Shown: piece by piece, positions 24,301-36,300 of the stretch | How the letters are laid out: each line of letters starts with the position of its first letter | How positions within the stretch are numbered: position 1 is the stretch's first letter | NCBI GenBank assembly: GCA_032622095.1 | Contig: CP136068.1 | Coordinates: 187,603,309-187,667,308 of the forward strand | DNA length: 64,000 nucleotides | From: Siphonodentalium dalli | Lineage: Eukaryota; Mollusca; Scaphopoda; Gadilida; Siphonodentaliidae | Direction of reading: 5' to 3' | Position numbers and translations under genes: made by a program | Notes under the pieces: model-generated | What the model saw: the letters and a program-made list of their open reading frames with translations, nothing else | The model's database searches: none | What the model was told of the DNA's origin: nothing

Positions 24301-27300
24301 ACATTGGGTCGCTATCGTATAATATAATACATTGGGTCGCTATCGTATAATATAATACATACAGTTGCTATCGTATAATATAATACATACGGTTGCTATC
24401 ATATAATATAATACATACGGTTGCTATCGTACAGAGACTGTAGATGAATGTCGATGTGTAGAATGTGAAATGCCAGCTGAAAAAGAGAATAAATCTTTAA
24501 AATTCTGGCATGGTCAGGTTGTTAGAGTAGACATGTTAAAATTTGTGGATGGGAGGGGGGGGGGGGGTCATTTCTACAGTGTTAAGGCCGACGGGGGAGG
24601 GGGGTTCATTTCTACAGTATGAAGGCCGACGGGGGGAGGGAGGTTCATTTCTACAGTGTTAAGGCTATGCTTAATTAATTTTATGTTTAGTGTCATCCTT
24701 GAATTAAAGTTAAATTCTTGTCGAACTTCGTTGCACTAATGAAAATAGACACAGAAACAAAGAGGCAAATTGGGACTATATTTTCCATCACCAGCCAGAG
24801 CATGCAATACTGTCATATACGGTTGTGAAGCATCCCAGCCAATGCAATAAATGTATGCATTTTGCAGCTTCCTTTAACCCTTTACCCAACAAACCGGCCA
24901 AAACCGGCCAAATAAAGCTTCAACAGCCTAAAATATCTTCGGTCTGTCTCAATAGAACCATACAAATATGGATATCATTGGAACCGGCTCCTTGACCACA
25001 TTGTGATAGTTACAGTTCTGCCCTGTGCCAATGCATTCTCTTATATATGCGAGTCGACCATAGGTCGCCTCGCATATATAAGAGAATGCATTGGCCTAAA
25101 AAAAATCTTTTTTTAACACTTTTTACCATTTTTTCTTACATTCTTTAACAATTTTATAATTTTTAATGTGTTAAGCCAATGCATTCTCTTATATATGCGA
25201 GGCGACCTATGGTCGACTCGCATATATAAGAGAATGCATTGGCACAGGCCCCTTCTGTTGGGTAAAGGGTTAACCCTTTCAGTGCCAAGTCCGATTTTTG
25301 TATCAACCCATATACCCTGTGCCAATGCATTCTCTTATATATAGGTCGCCTTGCATACATGTATATAAGAGAATGCATTGGCCTAACAATTTTTCATCAT
25401 TTGTTATTATTTTTTACAATTTTAATACTTTTTTCAAATATTCTTTAACAGACTTATTTTGTAGGTTTTGTGCCAGGGAATCTTACGTTTTTCATGGGCA
25501 TCAAAATTATTACTATGAATACTTGGTGATAGTTTTGAGTTATATCATGCCCCTAAGGTTTTATCCAGTTTGTTTTTAAATTTGCTATAGCATGCTTAGG
25601 CATAACCAAAAAAAATTCAACCCAAAAAAATCTAAATGTTTTTTTTTTTTAGGGACGATTTTACAGACCGTAAATTAGGGCCGATGAGATCGGCCCCTGG
25701 CACTGAAAGGGTTAAGGATATTGATTTATTAAAAAGGCACAAAGCTATAGTTTTTTTCATGTGACATACAAGATCTTCAACTCGTTATGTTGGGATATAA
25801 GATTTTATGAAACTCGTTTCATAAATTTGATTCACAACTCATCTACGACTCATTGTGAATGAAATATATCAAACTCGTTTCATAAAATCTTATATCCCAA
25901 CATAACTCATTGCAGATCCTCTATATATAGGGGAGATCACTCTATATATCCCAACATAACTCATTGCAGATCCTCTATACAAATCTGTTGTGAATAAATT
26001 CTAGTTTAATTCACAATAAGTTGTATGGTTGTCATATTTGCACATATAGAAGTCATGTGAGTTTGGCCAAGGTTGTCACATTGAAATGTTATGCGACCAT
26101 TAAGTGGCGGTAAATTAATTGTTCAAAATTATAACGCAATATATTACATGTATGTAGTCTTTAATAGGCTGTGATTGCTTGGATTTTGCGCAGAATAACA
26201 AACAAACAATAGCCTTTATAAATATCTGTATGCTAAGAATGAGTAAAATGGAAGTGGGGCTGTGACATCATGATCTTATAAATATGGACATGCCGTAATT
26301 AGCGGGAGTTTTGTATTACGCAATGTGATATCATTGTGTTTGAGCGTAACTGAGAAATGAGGTGTTTTATCGCAATATATTTACGCCTGATTTATTATGG
26401 GCTTCCTCTCACTTTAAACCCTCCACCCTGAAGTTTATTTCAAGGTTTTCAATTTTTTTTATATAAAAAAAATAATTTACAAAGTCTCAGAATTGGTTGT
26501 TATCCGTCAAACCAATGTGCTTATTAATTTCATAAAAATCTTTCAGAAGACATGAAAAGTCATAAGGATATATCCTACCTACCGACCCTAATTTTTCTGA
26601 CATGAAATCGGAACAAAGCATTTATTTCCTTTCTGATGTATATAAACAGGAGACTGTAGATGTTTGCATCATTGCACACAGGCATAAGATTAGCAAGGCT
26701 TAGACAAATTAACAATGGACCAGCAACTAATTATATGAAATATCTAACTATTGATAATTTTGCTTTTGGTTCGGGGGAGGGGAGGGTTTGATAACCTGGG
26801 AGGCTGGGATGGGACATTAACATATCATTATTGATACCCAGTGTCTCTTAACACAATCTTCAAACACATCTCTTATATAAATTCTTAACCCTTCCATATC
26901 AAGAACCAAATCATACAACAAGCAATCAAATACAACTGCGAGAAATCTGAACTGCCATGAAGCAACAAATCATACAACAAGCAATCAAATACAACTGCGA
27001 GAAATCTCAACTGCCAAGCAACAAAAAGATCTACTTTAAATATGAATATCCTAAGAAATGGTTGACAAGCCACCAGTACATACAGTAATGCCCTAAATAA
27101 TCGACTCCTTAACCACAACAGAATTATGGGTAATGTTTCAGGATTTAGACGGAAATATTGATTGTTGCCATTCATCGGAAAGCTCTCACTGAGAGCTTTC
27201 CGATGAATGGCAACAAGCCATATTTCCGCCTAAATCCTGAAAAATTACCCATAATTCTGCTGTGGTTAAGGAGTCGATTATTTAGGGCATTACTGTACTT

Positions 27301-30300
27301 CGCAAGTAACTAATAAACAAGCACCAGAGGCAAATTACGCATTGAAAATGACAACAATGTTCAATGTTAATGGATTAGTAGACTTTGAGCTCAAAATGCG
27401 GCCAACCTACTAGCAATAAGGCCAAAATTAATATATTGTTTGTTTGTCCACACCCCTACCCAAAATTTTTTCAGGTGGGTAGGTAGGTAGGGATTTTTTT
27501 TTTTTTTTTTGCAAGGTGGAATGGCATACTAAGGGTCCCCTCCATCAATATTAATAAATAGTCAGGGGATTATTATAAATTTGATAACAAATTAAAAATT
27601 TAATAGTTGGAAAAACACAAGAACAATAAATAATTATGCTGTTCAGTCACAGTTGCTGGAGTTTCTGACCGAAAATGAGCTTCTCAAACAACATACGACT
27701 ACTAAAAAAACAAAAAACAAAAAACAATTTTAATTAAAAAATATTTTGAATTTTTTTTTTAGCGATCTGAATAAAAGAATTTCCAGTCGGGCGTTAAAAT
27801 CGAGTCGGTCGGGGCGAGGACAAACAAATACCTTTTTAATTATGGCCTAATTATGATGTTTATAAATTTAAATGTATTATATGAATATACGGTGACTAAG
27901 GGTCCGAGTGACTCATTCGGCCAATACATGATGATGATATGCGCATGTCCCATAGGAAGCCTGGCCCATGCATATATAAGAGAATACATTGGCCTAACAA
28001 TATTTACCTTGATCTTGTAAGCCAGTGCATTCTCTTGTATATGCGAGGCTCACTATGGGGGACTCGGATATATAAGAGAATGCACTGGCACAGGATGTTA
28101 ATGCTGCACCAGCTCAGCCCCCATCATGAAAGGGTTAACCACAGACCATTCATTGAGAGCTTTCCGATGAATGGCAACAAGCCATATTTCCGACAAAATC
28201 CTGAAAAATTACCCATAATTCTGCTGTGGTTAAGGAGTCGATTATTTGGGGCATTACTGTACTCCATTCAGTATACATGTGTTCTGGGCATTTTTATTTT
28301 TTTTTCCTCCCGTGGTTTGGGGGGGCTAGCCCCGGGATGGTCGAAAGGGCCGAAAGGCCCTTTCCTTCACCCCTCATGATTTTGCCATTTATTTAGAACA
28401 AAACTAAATGAAAGTGTCAATGACACTGTAGCTCAACTTAGGTAGGGGAATAATTTAATGGTTGACAGTTAATGGAGGAATAGGAAAGGTGCTAATTGAA
28501 ATGTCTAACCTGCGCCAAAGGATTTAGTGATGCAAAGAGTAAAATACAAGATGGCTGCTGGCGGCCATGATTTTTGGCCAATTGACCCCAAAAGGACTCG
28601 TTCCCATCTACTTGTCATTGTTAACATCCATGACAAATTTTATGAAGATCTGACCAAAGCTACGACCTACAAACTTCATGATGATCAGACGAACAGTACG
28701 ACCTGTAGACCGCGCCAATGGATTGAATTTTGAAATCCAAAATGGCCCGCGCGAAAGGATTTAGTCATGCAAAGAGTAAAATCCAAGATGGCTGCTGGTG
28801 GCCATGTTTTTGGACAGAATGACCCCAAAACGACTCGTTCCCATCTACATGTCATTGTTATCATCCATGACAAATTTCATGACCGTCTGACCAAAGCTAC
28901 GACCTGTAGACCGCACCAAAGGATTTAGTCATGCAAAGAGTAAAATCCAAGATAGCTACTGGCGGCCATGTTTTTTGGCCGAACGACCCCAAAATCACTC
29001 GTTCCCATCTACATGTCATTATTAACATCCATGACAAATTTCATAAAGATTAGACCAAGGTACAACCTGTAGCCCGCGCAAAAGGATGTAGTCATGCAAA
29101 GAGTAAAATCCAAGATGGCTGCTGGCGGCCATGTTTTTTGGCCGAACGACTCCAAAATCACTCGTTCCCATCTACATGTCAGTGTTAACATCCATGACAA
29201 ATTTCATGATGATCAGACGAACAGTACGACCTGTAGCCCGCGCCAATGGATTGAATCTTGAAATCCAAGATGGCTGCCATGTTTTTTGGCCGAATGACCC
29301 CCAAAATGACTCGTTCCCATCTACATGTCAATATTAACATCCATGACAAATTTCATGATCTTCCGATAAAAGCTACGACCTGTAGCCAGCGCCAAAGGAT
29401 TTAGTCATGCAAAGAGTAAAATCCAAGATGGCTGCTGGCGGCCATGTTTTTCGGCCGAACGACCCCAAAATGACTCGTTCCCATCTACATGTCATTGTTA
29501 ACATCCACGACAAATTTCATGATCTTCCGATAAAATCTACGACCTGTAGCCCGCGCCAAAGGATTTAGTCATGCAAAGAGTAAAACCGAACGACCCCAAA
29601 AAATGACTCGTTCCCATCTACATGTCAATATTAACATCCATGACAAATTTCATGATGATCAGACGAACAGTACGACCTGTAGCCCGCGCCAATGGATTGA
29701 ATTTTGAAATCTAAGATGGCCACCAGCAGCCGTGTTATTTTGGCCGAATGACCCCACAATGATTCGTTCCCATCTACATGTCAATGTCAACATTTATGAC
29801 AAATTTCATAAAGATTAGACCAAAGGTACAACCTGTAGCCCGCGCCAAAGGATTTAGTCATGCAAAGAGTAAAATCCAAGATGGCTGATGGCGGCCATGT
29901 TTTTTGGCCGAACGACTCCAAAATCACTCGTTCCCATCTACATGTCAGTGTTAACATCCATGACAAATTTCATGATGATCAGACGAACAGTACGACCTGT
30001 AGCCCGCGCCAATGGATTGAATCTTGAAATCCAAGATGGCTGCCAGCGGCCATGTTTTTTGGCCGTATGACCCCAAAATGACTCGTTCCCATCTACATGT
30101 CAATGTCAACATTCATGACAAATTTCATAAAGATCAGACCAAAGGTACGACCTGTAGCCCGCGCCAAAGGAAATTGTTGACGGACACACGGTCACACAGA
30201 CACACGGACGCCAAACCATGGCAATAGCTCAAACTTACAAAAGTAAGTTGAGCTAAAAAAAAGAGAGCATTTTATGCTGTTAGATTATTTTTTTTTGTTT

Positions 30301-33300
30301 TTTTTTTCTTCGGGTGCTGTTTTTCCGAAGACGATTGTGGAGATGGTGGGGTCGTCTGTGAATCCTGGTAGGCTCTGCATTGCGCTAAAGCTGTATCCGC
30401 CTGTGCTTGCATTCTGTCAATTCTGGCATTTGTTTTTGATGTTTGGCCAGGAGCAGGGGGTGTTGGTTCCTGCTCCTCTTCCGCGATGCAGTCGGGGGAC
30501 ACCGGAGGTCTCGGTGTCGGTGGATTGTAGTCCTCCGCTGCATCCGGGTCAGGAGACGGTGGTAAAGGTGGCAAAGTCTCCATCCGTACAACAAAGTTGG
30601 CGGCAGGGACAGCCGGGGTGACGTCGGCGACCCTGCCGTTTCCGCTGTTGGTGTTGGTAGCCGACGCATCGACAGTGGGCTGTTGTTCTTGCACAGAGGC
30701 GTTCTGGGCATCCTAGTGTATGTACATATATATATGGGACTGGTAATTTACACCGAGAGCTTACTGCACATGTATCCTGATATATGTAAATAGGGGACTG
30801 GTAATTTACAGAGAGCTTACTGCACATGTATCCTAGTGTATGTACATATATATATGGGACTGGTAATTTACACAGAGAGCTTACTCCACATGTATCCTGA
30901 TATATGTAAATAGGGGACTGGTAATTTACACAGAGAGCTTACTGCACATGTATCCTGATGTATGTACATATATATAGGGGACTGGTAATTTACACAGAGA
31001 GCTTACTCCACATGTATCCTGATATATGTAAATAGGGGACTGGTAATTTACACACAGGCTACAGATTAGTGATGCTCAGAGAATTAACGACCCACCAGCA
31101 ATTAAATCTTTGAAAGGCCATATTTAATTTCATTTCACTTAACATTTCGGAGTTGTTAGCTTTAATAACCATAACAACCTCCATTGATAAGTTGGTAAAA
31201 TGGCTTCTCCCTCACACCAATTATACAGAAATGTAGAATACATGCATCCTGAAGTGTGCAATATTGAATTTCTCAATATCAAGCCTTGAAATAGGGTGTC
31301 TGTCATTTGCAGAATGAGGTCCCCAGAGGGTGAATTTAGTGATGCTACCCCGCATAGCGGGCTAGCATCACCAAATTCACCCTCTGGGAACCTCATTCTG
31401 CTGAAGTGTAAGCAGAATGAGGTCCCCAGAGGGTGAATTTGGTGATGCTAGCCCGCTATGCGTGGTAGCATCACTAAATTCACCCTCTGGGGACCTCATT
31501 CTGCAAATGAGAGACACCCAATTTCAAGGCTTGCTCAATATCTGTTTTCTTCCCTGACAGGCCTAAAATTATGGTGCCGGACATTGGTATATCTATCCTT
31601 CATGCATGAATACAAGAAACCACACCCCCTCCATTCTCCATATGTTTTAGGGTTAGGGTTAGTATAGAGTTAGGGTCAGGGTCATAGTCAGGACTAGGGT
31701 TGGGGTTAGTGTTAGAGTTAGGGTTAGGGTCAGGGCTGGGGTTAGGGTTAGTGTTAGAGTTAGGGTTAGGGTCAGGGCTGGGGTTAGGGTTAGAGTTAGG
31801 GTTAGGGTCAGGGTTAGGGTTAGGATTAGGGTTAGTGTTAGGGTTAGAGTTAGGGTTAGGGTCAGGGTTAGGGTTAGAGTTATGGTCAGGGTTAGGGTTA
31901 GGGTTAGGGTCAGGGCTGGGGTTAGGGTTAGAGTTAGAGTTAGGGTTAGGGTCAGGGCTGGGGTTAGGGTTAGGATTAGGGTTAGTGTTAGGGTTAGAGT
32001 TAGGGTTAGGGTTAGGGTTAGGGTTAGAGTTATGGTCAGGGTTAGGGTTAGGGTTAGGGCTTGGGTCAGGGTTAGGGTTATAGTTATAGTTAGGGTTAGT
32101 GTTAGGGTCAGGGTTAGGGTTAGGGTTAGGGTTAAGAGTTAGTGTTATGGTCAGGGTTAGGGATTGGGTCAGGGTTAGGGTTAATGCTGGTGTTTCACAT
32201 CACTTAAAAAATAATAACAAATATTTTCAGAACAACCAACCAACATGTACATTCAGGTTAAAATGCCATATTAAATCAAACAGATTATCATGTGATCACT
32301 GATTGTAGAAACAGTTTAAGAGACCAGAGAGTAAAGGCAAGGATTTTTTCTGCAGATTGAAGTCCGCTCCACCATAATTACATTCTGATGAGAGTTACAG
32401 TGATGCCCTAATTAATCGACTCCTTAACCACAGCATAATTATGGGTAACTTTTCAGGATTTAGTCGGAAATATGGCTTGTTGCCATTCATCGGAAAGAGC
32501 TTTCCGATGAATGGCAACAAGCCATATTTCCGACTAAATCCTGAAAAGTTACCCATAATTCTGCTGTAGTTAAAGAGTCGATTATTTAGAGCATTACTGT
32601 ATATTCTGGCTCTGTGTATTCTAATGTGGGTGTCGATGGTGTTGAGTTGTAATTTCAGGGGTCAGCTGGCATTTTTATTGATATAAGATATTCATTGCAT
32701 CTATTTACACAAGGAATGTTAATGTTGTTGCTGTTATACACTAACACTTGCTATTCAACTCCTGTATATTATACACTGCTCTGTATAAATAACTTTTATA
32801 TATATCAATATCTTAGCCGGATCTGTTGACATGATGTAGGCATACTAATGACAGTCTACGGAATTTTGGGGATAGGTCCATAGTCCTTTATACATGTATT
32901 CCCCAAATTCAAGTCAATAAACGCTATACCCAAAATATAGAAATGTGACAAAGAATGGAATTTTTTCCATTGGATAGCTGTGATTATAGGTGTAAATGTT
33001 TTCCATAGGCATCGTGCAAAAGTTTTAGTGTATTCTGTTTACAACATAAATCCTAGGTCCAGAATTTTCTTCAAGTCTGAAGATTGACATTTGAGGTAAC
33101 TTTTTATGCAAAACAATTGTGTCTGACGGGCAGGGAATTTAATTGTATCTGACGTGCAGGGAATTTAATTGTATCTGACGGGCAGGGAATTTAATTGTAT
33201 CTGACGGGCAGGGAATTTAATTGTATCTGACGGGCAGGGAATTGTATCTGACAGGCAGGGAATTGTATCTTACGGGCAGGGAATTGTATCTGACGGGCAG

Positions 33301-36300
33301 GGAATTGTATCTGACGGGCAGGGAATTTTATCTGACGTGCAGGGAATTTGCCTTTTAATCTTGTGTTTTCGTAACTAGTGACAGAACAGCATTAAAAATA
33401 TAATGTCATTTTTCAGATCACACAACAAGATTCAAACTTCACTAGAAAGGATTAATTCCTGTGCCAATGGTTATTTTACATATGGGAATTTATACGGAAG
33501 ATATGTGATGTATTTTTATGCTAAAACACACACATAAGGCTATACAGGTATTTCTGCAATCAAGATTTCACCCAATTTGTGGGATCCCCAAATTTATTTA
33601 CTTCAAATGTTATCATTAAAGGCCCACTTAATTTTCTAAGACTTCCCCGTTATTTACCCCAGAATGCATCATAATTCACAACCAGAATGAAATTAAGCAC
33701 AGAACACACATCGTTACCTTGACAAAAACAACATGTTCACAGTTTATTACACTGGATAAGTTGATAATACAATGTTTTGGAGCTTCATCTTTCAAATGGC
33801 ATATAACATGGAAAATGATGTATATGATGTGATATGGGGATTAAACGAGAGGCCGATCACGATCGGCAGATGTTAACCCATCCCTTGGCGATAAAAATTT
33901 ACTATGATCGGAATCATAAATGAGAGTTTTGGTGTTGAATTATATGAGTATACTGTATGTACTATTATAGACAAATGTACATAACACAAATATTGGAATG
34001 TATGGGTCACCGGCATTTATATAAGAGAATGCACTGGTACAAGATATGTAATGCTAAACCACCACAGCCTTGGGTTAAATGTGAAAGGTGTGACCTGAAC
34101 ATGGAATACTTGGGTTAAGAGAGTCCAAGTCTACTGCTAATATCATGTGATGTTTATTGTTGAATCTTTATTTTAAATTAGATACCATAGCCTTCTTTAT
34201 CAGATTATTTGCACATTGGCATAAGAGACATTAGAAAATGATATAGCCTTATCAATAGCTAAGTAGTCCAAAGGCATGGCATAAAATTGGTGAATTGGAT
34301 TTAATGTTGCTCCAAACAGATTTACAGGTACATAACAAGATTTTGGACCGATTTAACCCTTTACCCAACAGAAGGGCCCTGTGCCAATGCATTCTCTTAT
34401 ATATGCGAGTCGACCATAGGTCGCCTCGCATATATAAGAGAATGCATTGGCTTAACACATTAAAAATTATAAAATTGTTAAAGAATGTAAGAAAAAAATG
34501 GTAAAAAAAGATTTTTTTTAGGCCAATGCATTCTCTTATATATGCGAGGCGACCTATGGTCGACTCGCATATATAAGAGAATGCATTGGCACAGGGCATA
34601 ACTGTAACTATCACAATGTGGTCAAGGAGCCGGTTCCAATGATATCCATATTTGTATGGTTCTATTGAGACAGACCGAAGATATTTTAGGCTGTTGAAGC
34701 TTTATTTGGCCGGTTTTGGCCGGTTTGTTGGGTAAAGGGTTAAATCTTTGGAGAAATCACCCGATTCAATCAAAGCTTCAATTTTAAGCAAATTCAGTCA
34801 CAATACTGTCACATACAGTAATGCCCTAATTAATCGACTGCTTATCCACAGCAGAATTATGGGTAACTTTTCAGGATTTAGTCGGAAATATGTCTTGTTG
34901 CCATTCATCGGAAAGCTCTCCCCGAGATCAACCAATCCCAACTATAGTTTCAACAGGAAACCAAGAAAACCAAAATGTCGAAAAATGTCATCACGGACAG
35001 ACAGACAGACAGACAGTAAGACGACCAAAAAAGATAATATGTCCCGTGTTTTTAAAAGGTCGAATAAAAATGGCATACTAGTACTTTTGAATTTGGAACA
35101 GAGGCCTGTATTCAGCCCGTAGTGTTAACAAGGAAAATCCCTGTCAAAATAATGTCAATTTATCAAAGGTGAAAAAAAATGTAACTAACTACCCATAGTG
35201 TCCATTTATCAAAGGTGAAAAAAAAAACATTTCCTTTGTGAGGCCTAATGCGAATACAATAAAAATAATTGGCATGAATGATGAACGAAGTATCCCCATT
35301 GTACAGAGCGATCTATGAATCAGAGGATGAAGATATGATTGAATAGATTCACCTTGCGGCCAGAGGACAACGGTATGAATTATTAACTTATCTACCATCA
35401 GTATCAGTAGTAACATTGTTATGGTATGACCTCAATGCTCCTTCAGGCTATAACCCTTTACCCAACAAACCGGCCAAAACCGGCCAAATAAAGCTTCAAC
35501 AGCCTAAAATATCTTCGGTCTGTCTCAATAGAACCATACAAATATGGATATCATTGGAACCGGCTCCTTGACCACATTGTGATAGTTACAGTTAGCCCTG
35601 TGCCAATGCATTCTCTTATATATGCGAGTAAAAAAATCTTTTTTTAACACTTTTTACCATTTTTTCTTACATTCTTTAACAATTTTTAATGTGTTAAGCC
35701 AATGCATTCTCTTATATATGCGAGGCGACCTATGGTCGACTCACATATATAAGAGAATGCATTGGCACAGGGCCCTTCTGTTGGGTAAAGGGTATAAGCT
35801 GGGGCGACAACAAGTTACTTATGGTTTTATTACCAAAGCTTTTTTTGTAGGTTATAATGATGCATAACTGTAATCTGTGACCCATTTGATCCCCGACACA
35901 GATGTTTATTTGTTTGTTTTATTTGGGTTATAACTGTAATCTGTGACCCATTTGATCCCGGACTCAAATGTTTTTTGTTTTTTTTTAGGGTCATCATCAA
36001 TCCTGCATTTAGTGTGTCTGTCATCTGTAGAATAAGGTCCCCAGAGGGTGAATTTAGTGACGGTCACCAAATTCACCCTCTGGGAATCTCATTCTGCTGA
36101 GGCCACAACTGCTATGGGAGACCTGGGATCAGATTGACGTTCCCCAGTTGATGTTGGTGATGTTCACCCATTAGTCACCTCGATTATGCATGTTATCTTC
36201 TGCAAATTAGGGGATCTAGAAACTTTCAAGAAGGGAAAGAGAGCACTGCCAGGTTTGGTTTAATAAACCTGTTTGCAAAGTACAGTAATGCTCTAAATAA

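Noticed and set aside
31700-32142. Gly-Leu-rich and Arg-Val-rich open frames
   Set aside because: Translation of degenerate GGGTTA telomere repeats.
35189-35416. Membrane-like minus-strand frame (TVVLWPQGES..) as a CerS exon
   Set aside because: No CerS similarity, phase does not fit, and the proper exon for this part was found at 24419-24476.
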